Positions 11,883 through 22,332 of a stretch of 64,000 nucleotides of DNA are shown one piece after another. Made by a program: the position numbers and the translations under genes. This DNA is from Sebastes aleutianus. Lineage: Eukaryota > Chordata > Actinopteri > Perciformes > Sebastidae. The DNA lies in NCBI GenBank assembly GCA_916700875.1, contig CAKAKS010000022.1, positions 17,966,565 to 18,030,564 of the forward strand, written 5' to 3'. Position 1 is the stretch's first letter, and each line of letters opens with the position of its first letter. Below the pieces are notes generated by a model. That model did no database searches. It had not been told where the DNA came from and saw only the letters and a list, made by a program, of their open reading frames with translations.

Positions 11883-13403
11883 CTATGCCATGTGAGCAGA
11901 GTCTGTGAGGGTCTGTCCCACTGTCCTACTTCCATTTTTGAGAATTCCCTCAGTGGTGATTTGACCCAAATTCATCGCTGGCGTTTTTGGACCGCCAATT
12001 TCAGAGTCCTCTGCTTGAGGCTCTAAGAAAGCCACCCTCTTTCCGTTTGACCGCCGCTGTCCTGACTCTACCTCTCTGGGGTCCGAACAGAGGACGAAGG
12101 CTCGTCCGCCGCACCCTCGCGATCCCCCGCCCCGCTTATCCCGGCATCGGCAGGGAGTGAGGTAGAGGTAGAGCAGCACCAGTATGATGCTGACCACGCA
12201 GGAAGCCAGGGTGGTGAACGCTGTGTTGAAATGCTCGGCACCGCTGCCACCGTGTGCCAAGCCGCTGGCGGGGGCGGTGCTTAAGTTTCCGACCACCAAA
12301 TTGATCTCCGGAGACTCTTTGGGGTCATAGCGGCGCCCACGGGGTGCCACGCACCCATACATGCCAGAATCCTCCATCAGGGCTCCCTGGATTACAAGGG
12401 TGCCATTGGGGGAAACTATTAGGCGGGCACTCGGATCATTGGTTGATGAATTTACCACAGTCTTTGGGGTAACCCAGAACACCCCAAGCCCCTCCTGGGC
12501 TGGAGAGGCATACCCTGGACATGGCACGCTTAGCCATTGACCAGGCTCTACTTGGTAAGTCTGTGCCTCAAGGGGCATACCTGAAACTACCTGGTGGCTA
12601 CATTCAGACACTGGTCCTGAATCGCCTCTACATGGGTATTCACCTCTGAAGTCCACCAAGGGGCGATATTGTTTCCACATCCAGTACTCCAGCAAGGCAA
12701 GTAAAGCACAGTCACAGCCCAAAGGGTTTTCCTGCAAATAAATTCCACCTTGTCGGGAGAGAGACAGCAGGATCTGGACAGGCACCTCGGAGAGCCTGTT
12801 GTACGACAGATCGAGAAAGGTCAGATTACGAGGCCCTCCGGGTTCCCAATAAAGCCCGAGGGGGAGAACCGTCAGCCTGTTCCCAGAAAGGTAGATCCTC
12901 TGCAGGCTGTGAAGATCGTTGAAGGCCCCCGGGTTAATCTGGACGATCTGGTTGCCAAACAGCAGCAGCTCTTTCAGTTCCTTCAACCCGGCGAAGACGG
13001 ACGAGTTCAGCGCCGTTAGTCGGTTGGAAGAGAGGTCCAGCTGGAGGAGATGCGGCGTCACGGCGAAGGCGTTCACCTCAATTCGGGTTATGGAGTTACG
13101 GCCGAGAACCAGCGTGGTGAGCCTCTCAAACGGTTGGGCGATCCAGTCCACGGGCAGGACAGCGAGGGCATTGTGGCTCAGGTCCAACCGCGTGGCATAG
13201 CTCGGGAGATCAGAGGGCAGCGCGGACAGATTGCACCCGCTGCAGGAAATTATATCACTGGCACAAAGGCAGCATGGTGGGCAAGTGGCCACAGAGGGAG
13301 GGAAGCCAAGACACAGGGCGAGCAGCAAGGCTGCAGCGGCGGGGCTCCAACGGCTGCCTCCGACGCCGGTCTTGCCTAAAAGCTGCGAGGCGATGGCACG
13401 CAT
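11883..13403 (-). CDS. amigo2: Amphoterin-induced protein 2 (AMIGO2), LRR-Ig transmembrane adhesion protein
   Basis: A single intact exon encodes 506 residues with a TAG stop. A signal peptide spans about residues 1-39 (hydrophobic core 21-38). The LRRNT cap uses C41, C45, C47 and C54. Six leucine-rich repeats span about 70-215, and the LRRCT cap uses C230, C232, C258 and C268. One Ig domain follows (C295 and C351, with the DSGMYGC motif). The membrane helix is about 399-415, ending in YLYLTPCRC, and the cytoplasmic tail contains GKRVAFLEP. N-glycosylation sequons lie at N133, N193, N318, N333 and N373. AMIGO proteins are homophilic/heterophilic neuronal adhesion molecules with a single coding exon, as seen here. 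The HFNTAFTTLA juxtamembrane motif, the tail EGILK and the slc38a4 neighbour favour AMIGO2 over AMIGO1/3, although LPSYATRLDLSHN and RVAFLEP also resemble AMIGO1. The mammalian C-terminal SVFSDTP-type motif is not apparent. The ATG is the first in frame after a strong splice acceptor 84 bases upstream. The exon is notably GC-richer than its surroundings. Confidence 0.93.
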   Translation of the reverse strand: MRAIASQLLGKTGVGGSRWSPAAAALLLALCLGFPPSVATCPPCCLCASDIISCSGCNLSALPSDLPSYATRLDLSHNALAVLPVDWIAQPFERLTTLVLGRNSITRIEVNAFAVTPHLLQLDLSSNRLTALNSSVFAGLKELKELLLFGNQIVQINPGAFNDLHSLQRIYLSGNRLTVLPLGLYWEPGGPRNLTFLDLSYNRLSEVPVQILLSLSRQGGIYLQENPLGCDCALLALLEYWMWKQYRPLVDFRGEYPCRGDSGPVSECSHQVVSGMPLEAQTYQVEPGQWLSVPCPGYASPAQEGLGVFWVTPKTVVNSSTNDPSARLIVSPNGTLVIQGALMEDSGMYGCVAPRGRRYDPKESPEINLVVGNLSTAPASGLAHGGSGAEHFNTAFTTLASCVVSIILVLLYLYLTPCRCRDKRGGGSRGCGGRAFVLCSDPREVESGQRRSNGKRVAFLEPQAEDSEIGGPKTPAMNLGQITTEGILKNGSRTVGQTLTDSAHMA

Positions 13404-13487
13404 CCTGGTGCTCCCCTCAGGGCCGGATCTCAGGTTACTGTCTCACTGGGTGTACACATGTCAGGTTTACAAGCTTCTGATAGCGAA
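13404..13487 (-). other. amigo2: amigo2 5' UTR part of the coding exon, with splice acceptor and a 9-codon uORF
   Basis: On the minus strand a long pyrimidine tract (tctctctgtgtgtctctctt) ends in cag at 13490-13488. This is an excellent 3' splice site that would start the exon at 13487. The 84-base leader contains one upstream ATG (A at 13459) that opens a 9-codon reading frame ending in TGA at 13430-13432, before the main start. The main ATG follows AGCACCAGG. Confidence 0.7.
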
Positions 13488-14040
13488 CTGAAGAGAGACA
13501 CACAGAGAGAGGAAACACAAAGACAGGAAATGAATCTCCTTATTTTTTTAGATTAGTTTTAAAGAAATAATATACTTGCGATGCTACTAAAAAAAAAAAA
13601 TGTCACAGTCACATGAAGTAAAACACAATATCAAGAGTTAAAAAATAAACAGAGCACAGTGCTATATGAGAACATGTAATACAGTTAAAGGCATTACATG
13701 CATGTAACTCTAAAAATACATTTTAATCCACATTAAATACAATAATCTGCATCATCTGCACACAATAACTGTTAGTAACTGGCGGAACAATTGTAACATA
13801 AAAATTTAAATTGTAGACTATTGTACTGACTCTCTGAACACATGCAATCTGTTGTGCACAACAAACTAATTGTTCAGAGTTTATTGTTTTGAAAAAAAAA
13901 AATTCTCCTTCAAGAATTGAGCCAAAGCGATTTGAGAAAAACTGTAATCATTTCAGTCATTAATTATACCAATCATAATACCAATCATTCTGTGGCTGCA
14001 GCATTTATAAAGCGAGGACTTTATACTGTCAGATGAAAAC

Positions 14041-14672
14041 TGGTTGAAGCGACGTTCTTGACTACGGTGATCTGCTTCACATGAATGCATCAGTCCATTG
14101 TCTCCAAATGTTTGATACTGTATATCACGGCGCTGTAAGGTTTGTTACAAACTGTAGAGCCGTCACTCATCACTGTATATTGTACTCCAAAGTAAATTGT
14201 CCTGCTCTGTCAATACGTCGGCTTAGCCATTGGTATGTGTTTATCTATAAGGCCATTCTGGGTAGACTCCCCTGTTATTTATCTGTCTTCATAACTAGAA
14301 AACATGGCAATTATGGGTTACGATCTCAGGACACTTATGACCAGAGTTCGGACTGAGTTGGGAAAGAAGGCCTTTATGTTTTCTGCACCATCTGCATGGA
14401 ATAGCCTGCAAAATGAACTTAAACTCCAGGACCTAGTCACTCTAAATGAATTTAAAAGGCATGGTGAAATCTATAGATAATTGTACTTGTTTTGATCGAA
14501 ATAGGATTATATGGCTTCCATGCACTTTTACGGTATAGTACCTTTGAGCTGATCTATTGTTTTTTCAATGTGCGTGTATGAAACTGTTTGTACTGTTTGC
14601 CATTCTTGGCCAGGTTGCTTTTGAAAGAGATTTTTAATCTCAATGGGTCTAACATGGTTAAATAAAGGTTAA
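14041..14672 (+). mobile_element. 3' fragment of a non-LTR retrotransposon (decayed reverse transcriptase tail)
   Basis: An open segment at 14081-14356 reads a reverse-transcriptase C-terminal region with the pieces RFVTNCRAVTHHC, LSIRRLSHWYVFIYKAILG and LPCYLS. It is followed in another frame by a KKAFMFSAPSAWNSLQNELK piece. A 3' end of 'gttaaataaaggttaatgaa' type follows. The frame breaks and missing upstream domains show a dead, 5'-truncated copy. The clade is uncertain, with a Rex1/CR1-like element my best guess. Confidence 0.6.
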
Positions 14673-14714
14673 TGAAAATTTGGAAGAGGTCACATTGGGC
14701 ATTTTTTTTTTACT

Positions 14715-15172
14715 ACTTTCTGACTCTTTGTCTAAAGTGGGTAGGTCCAAATTACCTCTCAGACATGCTTCAGCAGTACACACCTTCTAGACCGTTAAGG
14801 TCACTGGGAAAACATCTATTAGAAGTACCCAAGGTCAGAAGGAAACATGGTGAGGCTGCTTTTAGCTGCTCAACTGTGGAACAAACTTCCAGATGAGATC
14901 AAAGATGCACCAACAGGAGCCACTTTTAAATCTAGACTCAAGACCAAAAACTGTTCTCAGACGCTTTTCTTAATTGATCAAATGCTGCACTTTACTGTCT
15001 TTTGATTGTTTTTATTATCCTTTTAATTTTTTTCTTTTAACTTATACTTTTATATTCGTTTTTATCTTATGCACTTTGTGCTCTTTTATCTTGCTTTTAT
15101 ATATGTAAAGCACTTTGAATTGCCTTTGTGTATGAAATGTGCTATAAATAACCTTGCCTTGCCTTGCCTTTG
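14715..15172 (+). mobile_element. L2-type LINE 3' end (5'-truncated, decayed)
   Basis: Frames across 14740-14990 give LSDMLQQYTPSRPLRSLGKHLLEVPK, then KHGEAAFSCS and LWNKLPDEIKDAPTGATFKS, separated by a frameshift. This is the characteristic C-terminus of L2-clade reverse transcriptase. The 3' UTR ends 'aagcactttgaattgccttt' followed by 'gtgctataaataacc' and a ccttg tandem tail, also typical of fish L2. It is a non-functional remnant within the amigo2 intron. Confidence 0.75.
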
Positions 15173-15475
15173 TAGCCCAAGCAATCAATCGATTAATCAA
15201 GAAACTAATTAGCAAATGAAGCCCCACTGAGAAGAATTACTTACAGCTCTTGTGACTGTGTTACAGAAGTGAGAACATTAGAAGAAAATAGCACAAATAG
15301 CAATTAAAAGTCAAACACTGTGTTATAGAATGACATGTAGGAAAGATGAACTATTTTATATTATTACTGCTCTATTCCAACTCATCATGTGGCTCAGTCA
15401 GAAGAGAGATAACACGTTTTACTTGACTAGTGTTGAACAAACAGTAACAGAGTAGAAAACCAGCCGACAGCTCAC

Positions 15476-15665
15476 CTTTACGCCCACACTGCTGCTTGTT
15501 CACATCATCAGATCATCTGCCTTCTTATCCACCACGGACCAGATGCAGGACAGACCGCGAGTCCCGACTGTAAAAACTTCACCGCTCAGCTACAGATCCA
15601 GCCGGAGAGAGAGAGGAGAGAGAGAGGAGAGAGAGAGAGGAGGAGGAAACAGCTGAACTGCTCAC
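15476..15665 (-). other. amigo2: Candidate amigo2 non-coding leader exon(s)
   Basis: On the minus strand two good 5' splice sites are seen: AAAG|gtgagc, with intron start at 15475, and GCAG|gtgagc, with intron start at about 15665. Between them a CT-rich tract ending in tgtag near 15590 could act as an acceptor, so one or two leader exons are possible. The segment up to 15475 includes two overlapping minimal upstream frames on the minus strand, ATG-ATC-TGA (15516-15508) and ATG-ATG-TGA (15508-15500). The exon boundaries are inferred from splice consensus only. Confidence 0.45.
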
Positions 15666-15719
15666 CTGCAGGTCAGGTTGCAAGCTGCTGTAGGAGGAGC
15701 ATGAACACACATCACCACC

Positions 15720-15756
<37 letters not shown>

Positions 15757-15782
15757 AGAGGAAGAGAAAGAGGAGGGAGAGG
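15599..15782. repeat. (GA)n / GGAGA low-complexity tracts at the amigo2 5' region
   Basis: Two purine-rich runs are present on the plus strand. One at about 15605-15645 consists of gagagagagga units, and one at 15721-15780 is an (AG)15 run followed by ggagg variants. They lie at or just upstream of the predicted amigo2 leader. GAGA-type tracts are common near vertebrate promoters, but no function is shown here. Confidence 0.75.
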
Positions 15783-15932
15783 GTGCAGCATCAGCACCAC
15801 TAACTACAATGTTTCTCAGTATTTTATGAAACCAAGAGCAGTTTATTTAGTTATTCTTCCTCTCTGATGAGTTCCTCCTGTGAAAATGTTTATGTAGCTG
15901 TTGAATCAGTATAAAAGCTGAAACCAGATATA

Positions 15933-16300
15933 TTAAAGGGACTATTTGTAACTTTCAGAATTGCTTGTTAACAGCGACACCTGTGGCCGTTAAATTAACG
16001 AAAGTCACCGTCGGGCTTGCGGTTTCTCGCTCTACGTAGACATGAATGAGCATCGCTCAAAACAGTGAGGCGACACACGTCAGCTAAAACCACAATATCA
16101 CTCTATATTTCAGCTGCTTGGTTTCTCCATGAATCACTGCTGATCCTAGTGTTGGCTTTTCCTGCCTCAGCCACGCTGGGAGTGGACAAATATGCTTGCT
16201 TAATGCAAATTTATATGTATATATTTATTATTGGAAATCAATTAACAACACAAAAAAATGACAGATATTGTCCAGTAACCCTCACAGGTACTGCATTTAT
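15933..16300 (+). mobile_element. Chimeric MITE remnants
   Basis: A TTAA-type left end (TTAAAGGGACTATTTGTAAC, 15933) runs about 240 bases. It then joins, without its own right end, to an internal piece of the GGGCTGTCAA-terminus MITE at about 16173-16298 ('gggagtggacaaatatgct' through 'ccctcacaggtactgcattta'). The junction implies deletion or insertion between two older elements. Confidence 0.6.
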
Positions 16301-16439
16301 TTATTTATTTCATTTATATAGCAGCTTTCAAAACATGTTTGCAAAGTGCTTTCCAATAAAAGCATGATAAAAATATTTAACACCCAGAACTTAAAATAAA
16401 ATCATATAAATACAAAATAAAATCACATAAATAGTTACA

Positions 16440-16880
16440 ACAATCAGTTTAGCATAGCATTTGCGTTTAGGTTTAGGCAAGAAAACCACTTGTTAGGTTA
16501 ACGGAAAACGTCACGGTAGGGCTTAGAATAAGTAAGTAAACTAAGTAAAACACGTACGGAATCAAATACGGAAAACATGTCACAAACGTCAACAAAAAAC
16601 ACGTGACAAACGTCACTAATGTAACTTACAAAAAAACAAAACGCTGGTCAACAACGGTCTTGAACGCGGGTCTCCCGGTTATAAGTCCAGTGTTTGTTGG
16701 ACCCGCTCACCATTAGTGGTCTTTCTCACTTTTTATACTACATCGCTGACTCTTACTGTAGCATTTATACGCGGATGTGTTTACATTGCAATCAATACAG
16801 GCCATATGGCGTATTTATTGCGTGCATTATCGTGGCATTTATACGCCTTTTCGTGCGAACAGGCTGATCTAAACCCACTA
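16440..16880 (+). repeat. Dispersed composite repeat (gtttaggcaagaaaacc ... cgccttttcgtgcgaac)
   Basis: This block begins with a ggtttaggcaagaaaacc segment. It continues through acgtgacaaacgtcac, a 'gcgggtctcccggtt' tRNA-like string, ctttctcactttttatacta and 'ggcgtatttattgcgtg', and ends near cgtgcgaacaggctg. The same order appears in reverse orientation at 37400-37860 and 39540-40005. It is non-coding, and its class was not determined. Confidence 0.65.
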
Positions 16881-18972
16881 TACAATCAATGTGTCAGTGA
16901 TATGTGTGTATAGTATGTGCTTTACTCTGTGTCCTGTGTCATAAATGCAGATGTGGAATAAATTGGCTGTGGTTTATTTAGACTGAAGACATCTCACATA
17001 GGTCACACATGACATTAAGCAGTAGAACACACACCTTTAATGTTACATTTTCTTCCCGTGTGGGGATGTTTGAATGAGACAGTTTTACGCGTGAAGCTGT
17101 GGTTAATTTCCAGAGGGGACAGAGCTAAGGAAATGTTCGGGTGATGGAGGAGGACGGAGCGCTATTCAGGCTCCTAATTAGAGCCACAGATCTGTCTGAT
17201 TCGGTTAAATTGGGAGACTGGAAGGGGTTTTTTTTGTGAGAGAGAGATATTGGATGATATAATTCACCATGGAGGAATCCTAAGATATCACGTTGCCTTT
17301 TCTTATTATAAGCTTTAAATCCAGGAGATGGTGTTGGAGTGGTATCTTTGGGGATTGTTTGACCCCTTTAATTGGTCCTGGAAGTGTTCATACATGTGTA
17401 TGTCAATTTCACAAGGTTTGGTTATTATTCTTGCGAGCTTAAGGCTCATAAACCCCTGCAGAGATTGCAGAGCCTGTCCGCGCACCACAGCTCGGCAAGG
17501 ACGATTTGGTTTAATTAGAGATAACATCATTGCAATTAAACATCTGTGACCTTAAAAAATGTCTTTCTCATTTCACAGCTTTGGCGCTGCAGGGTTGCCG
17601 TTAAAAGGTCTATGCGACACTAAATCATGTGCCGGGAAAAAACTTGTGGAAATCAAGAAATCAAACACTGATGGCAAAAAACTCCATTTGGCTTCTTTTT
17701 TTTTACAGTAAAAGAAGAGCAGCATTTTATGATTTGCTTGTTGAGGCAGAATATTTTAGATGGCGTTAAGCTGTGCAAAGGGTTTACATAATCCCCCCTC
17801 GTATTCAACATGGTGTTTATCCGTGTAGTGTTGGAATACGCTAAATTGAGCCTGCTGCCTTATTTATTCACTTAATGTGTCCACATTTGCTCCCTATTAC
17901 GATGACATGAAGATTTATTTTCTAAAATGCTTCTTTTTTTTTCATGGAGCTGTTTGCAACTGCATGTCAGTTTGCAACTAGCAGATGGTGTCTTTCATAC
18001 CACATGAAAGTATTCTTCCACCTAATCAGTTCGTCAAGGTTGTAAGCTGCGAGCTTGAAGCTCCGTCGGCTGGGTTTTTTTTTTTCCTTTCTTTCTTGTT
18101 CGATCTCCTCACACACACGGCCAATTCAACACCTGACGACAACAAAAAGGGACCAAAAAAATCAATTGGATTCTCATTTCGGAAGTCCAATTGCATTTGC
18201 TGAAAGAGAAGCGTGGCCTGTTGTCTTATAATCCTGACTTTAGGCCTAATCACAATGCACACGTAATTATGAGCTTTCCACCCGGGACACAGTGACAGAC
18301 AAATCGCTGTATGTTTCCATGGTGCCGACCATCAAAGGGGAAGTCCTCCTGGGGTTTTGCCAGTTTGTCCATCTTCCAGGATCACACAGCCATGTCGTTG
18401 ATGTTGCAAGGGATGTACGGACAACAGCATGTTTCTAATTCCTTCTTTAGTTCAGATTCTCGATACAGGAATGTGGTAATGGATGACACGCAAGGACAGT
18501 GATGTCTGTGCATTCTGTAAATTGCATTTCTGTCCTTCACCTTGCTCAGATGGTTAGCTTTAACTGCCGCAGCTCAGCATCCACTGGTGCCTGCCGGTCA
18601 TACCTGGCAGTTAGACGCAAGTAATTGCATCTATTTCGCATCCCAGGTGTAAAATATAGTCACTGATTGCGTGGTTAGAAACGAACGCCAGCAGGGTTCT
18701 GAGTGCTGGCTGAGGACAAGGGTTGTAGAGCACTGGTCTGGATGGTTTTTAGATGAGTTCAACAACCCATATCTGTCCATCCATATCTGGCTCTATTATA
18801 ACCACTTACATTTCAGGGTGGTGAGGAGTCCATCCTGTCATCCCAGCATGCATTGAGCAAAAGTCACTGAAACATCCTGAACTGTAGAGAAAGTAGGTTT
18901 ACAGTTTCAGAGGTTTTGAAAGTTACAGGTAGTGTCATAAAAATTGAAACTGAAACTGAAATTGCAGTTCTC
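16881..18972. other. Intergenic, single-copy looking; possible regulatory block near 17430-17550
   Basis: No gene was recognised. The block at about 17440-17550 is moderately GC-rich and contains TAATTA- and CAATTAAA-type homeodomain words (17511-17545). It resembles vertebrate conserved non-coding elements in composition only. No alignment could be made. Confidence 0.4.
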
Positions 18973-19431
18973 TTAAACGAACAGCGTGTAGGATTTAGGG
19001 ATATCTATGAGCAGAAATACAATATAATATTCATAACGATGTGTTCATGAGTCTATAATCACCTCAAACTTAACATCGTCAAAACACGGTTTTCACTCAG
19101 GCGATGGGATTCTCATCCCGTTTGAAAGTTTCACTTTTGAAAAGTAGTTATTTTAAAAACACGATGTTTTCCCCTAAATGTTCGTGATTTTTTTAGAGGG
19201 GGTTTTGTTGCCTAAACTTAAACATGCCGTTTTGTTTGTGTTCAAAACATGACGTTTCATTCAGTTTTACGTGTTAGAACGTGTTGGTTTTAAGTTTTGC
19301 TTTCACTTTTACAATGTAGTAGGCATAGTAGGCCCCCTAATGAGCCACATCTATGATGCTTATAACAATAACATCTATTTAATTGCCTGATAATAGTAGA
19401 ATCGGGTGAAATCCTACACACTGGTTCTTAA
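18973..19431 (+). mobile_element. TTAA-type MITE (GTGTAGGATTT termini)
   Basis: The left end TTAAACGAACAGCGTGTAGG and the right end, whose reverse complement is TTAAGAACCAGTGTGTAGG, form an inverted repeat flanked by TTAA at 18973-18976 and 19428-19431. The interior contains 'gagtctataatcacctcaaa', related to the 27.7-kb element, and an insertion with gttttgttgcctaaac (about 19205). There is no coding capacity. Confidence 0.75.
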
Positions 19432-19434
19432 AGG

Positions 19435-19600
19435 TAGTTTTTCCATTTAAAAAAAATGTTTTGGGAAATGCAGATATTCGCTTTCTTGCCAAGAGTTAGA
19501 TGAGAAGATCAATTCCAATCTAGTATCTGTCTGTTAATGTGAAGCTAAGCCGTAATTTTCACATAACAAGACATTCACAGCTTTGAGGTTTCCCATGCAG
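19435..19600 (+). mobile_element. Fragment of the 50.2-kb MITE family
   Basis: The words 'ttgggaaatgcagatattcgctttcttgcc', 'agttagatgagaagatcaat' and 'gctaagcc' correspond to the left part of the element at 50232-50881. The right end is absent. Confidence 0.55.
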
Positions 19601-20470
19601 ATAATACAGCGTTCACTGCAAAGGTCAGGTTAAGAAAAATTAATGGTACTTGATTTTATTTTCCATACTATCAACACACACAGTATTTGAGAATATGTAT
19701 AAGTGCTGCATTTAGAGCAGTTGCTTTTAAAAAAAAAATCCAATTCTGTCATTAATGTTCACGGCAACAGATCAAGTGTGCATCTCCCAGCATTAACTGT
19801 CTCCATTTGCAGCACTTGAACTTTAATAACCAGGTATCCAAACCTGAATTGTGGTTTTAAACACCAGGTGAGAATGAATAAGCCCGCTGATGGAGAGGGA
19901 AATCTATCCATTTATCGTCTGAGTGCAAACACTCACGAAACCATTAAGCAGATCGGCTTGTGTCATCATGACATTTCCTTTTGAAAGCCGACATGAAATC
20001 ATGCAAACTGCACAGCTAAACCTTAGAGGGATATAATCAGTGTCTTCAATAACTTCTAATAAGGGAACATTGCCCTTCTGTTTTATTTAAGACTTTTAAA
20101 AACAATGATCTGGGTTCTAATTGTGCAGTGCTGACCCAGATCATAATAATTAGAAGATGAAAGCATGAGGGAGGAAAAGTTGCACCGCATACTTTGTTCT
20201 AAGTGGCCGATCCCGTCCACACAGAGCTTCTGTTCAGTTAATGAAGACACTTCAAACACTGGAAGCTGTGACAGCTGTGAGAGTGGTTTTAATGGAAAGA
20301 AATTTAGTCCTACACTTCCTATTATGCTGCAGAACGGAGTTCTTCATTAGACGCTCCCTTCCGGGTAAATGCCTACAACTGTCAAACTCCGAAATTACAT
20401 CTTTGTAATGTAGGTTTTGTTGTACATTTCTAGTCTTGAAGTCAAATTTGAGGAATTTTCTTGAACAAAT
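19601..20470. other. Intergenic, nothing recognised
   Basis: No coding or repeat signature was recognised. Only short chance open frames are present. Confidence 0.45.
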
Positions 20471-20822
20471 GACTACGTTTACATGCACACTAATATTCCA
20501 CTATTATTCCGAATATGACAATATTTCGACGGGTCATATAAACAGCATATTCTGATCGGATATTCTGAATTAGGCCTTATTCCGAATGGAGCATTTTCTG
20601 ATTAAGACGTGGTGATATGCCGATGTTATTCGGGCTTTTCAAAAAGGTGGTTGATGGAATGAAAGAGGGAGGCTGCGTTCGAATGATTGAACAACTCCGC
20701 CACCGGTTTTCGTTAATTGAAGTATGCACAGCTGCATATAAAAAGGAATATGCTTTGTAGGAATATTGTCTTTTTCAGAATAAGGGCAAAGGCCGGCACA
20801 TTTTGTGCATGTAAAAGTAGTC
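20471..20822. mobile_element. MITE with GACTACGTTTACATGCAC termini
   Basis: The left terminus GACTACGTTTACATGCAC (20471-20488) and the right terminus GTGCATGTAAAAGTAGTC (ending at 20822) form an imperfect inverted repeat across 352 bases of AT-rich, partly palindromic sequence (repeated ttccgaat words). There is no open frame, so it is a non-autonomous DNA transposon. The short flanks TGA/TCA may be part of the repeat or of the target. Confidence 0.75.
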
Positions 20823-22332
20823 ACTTACGCATATAAAATCGAGTGCCCCTGTAAAATATAAACTGAAGGCACTCAGTGTATGTTGTGGCCTTTTAGTAGC
20901 TGTTGCAGACATGAAGCTTAGTGGTAATTAAAGACCCAATAACAAAACATTTTACCTATAATACTTGTGCTTTATTCCTCTGTGCCGTGGTTACACTATT
21001 AAAAGCACATCAATCATCATATTGCTGCTGGAAATACTCACTATTGCATTAAATGTGTATTAATCCACAGCTGAAAATAGTCCCCAACAAATGCACTATT
21101 TACGTCCGTTAGAGTAACATTTGCTAAAAACTACAGTGCTCAGTTGTTTCAGTAAATTACGGAGCCCTGTTCTAAAATATTCAAGTTCATATTTGTGACC
21201 TTTTTTTAAAGACATCTTCAACAGAAACCAATGGGTTTGGGTTTGAGTGCCACAGACAGGCTTTGGAAATTTGACAATATTGATAGACGGATTGTTGGTT
21301 TTAGTCTTTTCATGGTATTTGTTGACAATAACAAAATAAAATAGGATGTGGCCAGCCTTAGCCTTTAGCTGAAATTAGCCAAATACTGGCTCTATAGATA
21401 GGGCCATTCACGTTTTCATATCGGCCACCGTAGTTCTCCTAAACGCTTGGCACACAGGAGAAGTGTCTGTTGGTTGCAATCTGCAACCTCACCACTAGAA
21501 GCCTACATACTGCACCTTTAAGCAAATATATAAGTTAAAAAATGAGGAGCTTCAACATCAAAATCTTCATTCATTCTTCTTCACAGATTTTCTGTTGTGA
21601 ATTTTAATCATCCGCAATATTACTTTTTATTTTTTTACATTTCCATGGATGATGTAACACCCCTTGCATGTTTCAACTCCTTGTTCACAGTAGCACTCGC
21701 GGCTGCAGTGCCTATAGAAACCTTCTGGGTTATGTCTGTGTTCATACACCAAACACTCCTGTTTTGCACTAGAAACAAGTGTTACGACCTCCACACATCT
21801 CTCCCCTGTTCTAAAGCTGCCTACCACCTCCTCTTTGTGAGTGTGTGTGTAATACAAAGTGTGGCTTTTAAATAATGTAGCACCTTGCAGGACCCTTGTG
21901 AAGAAATAACAACTTCACTGCAGCACTGAGTTTTATTTATCAGTAACTAATATGATTTAGTCATCTAATTCGATTTAAAAACATCATATTGTATGTTTCA
22001 CTCATCAAAACACTATCAACCATTAACCACAGAAACCTCAGTGGCATGGCAACCATAGCAAGTTCATGTGACCTTTGGCCCTTTCTAGTTTGAAGGGGCT
22101 GCATCATCAGAGCGTAACCTAAAACCAGTGTGTTAAAAATTCAACCCAACACCCACCCGCAGTGTTATTTACTGTTTGAGCCTCTGTCAACAGCAAACAC
22201 AGACACACGTCACATGAAAGCACTGAGTGACACTTTGTTGCACATATCAACACATTCTTGTGAACTCCTTTCTCCTCTGGTTTCATATGAGAGCACAGCT
22301 GGATTTCACTAAATATTAACAATAGAAGACAG
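20823..22332. other. Intergenic, with one MITE fragment at about 21405-21523
   Basis: Bases 21405-21523 ('ccattcacgttttcatatcgg' through 'ctgcaacctcaccactag' to 'ctgcacctttaag') match the right end of the 27727-28059 TTAA-type MITE. The rest shows no recognised gene or repeat. Confidence 0.5.

Larger units (their letters stand above)
13488..15475 (-). other. amigo2: Predicted amigo2 intron with LINE fragments
   Basis: The intron is bounded by the acceptor at 13488-13490 and a candidate donor gtgagc at 15475-15470, both on the minus strand. It holds AT-rich sequence (13500-14040) and two LINE 3' ends in the opposite orientation (14041-15172). A single leader intron matches the usual AMIGO gene structure, but the donor choice is inference. 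Confidence 0.5.

Noticed and set aside
11883..13403. Assignment as amigo1 or amigo3
   Set aside because: The juxtamembrane and tail motifs plus linkage to slc38a4 favour amigo2, although a few LRR and tail segments resemble AMIGO1.
12068..13491. Several open frames of 60-109 codons overlapping the amigo2 exon, mostly on the opposite strand
   Set aside because: They are shadows of the GC-rich amigo2 coding sequence and have no recognisable domains or splice context.
14081..14356. 91-codon open frame considered as a gene
   Set aside because: It is the C-terminal remnant of a LINE reverse transcriptase with frameshifts and no upstream domains.
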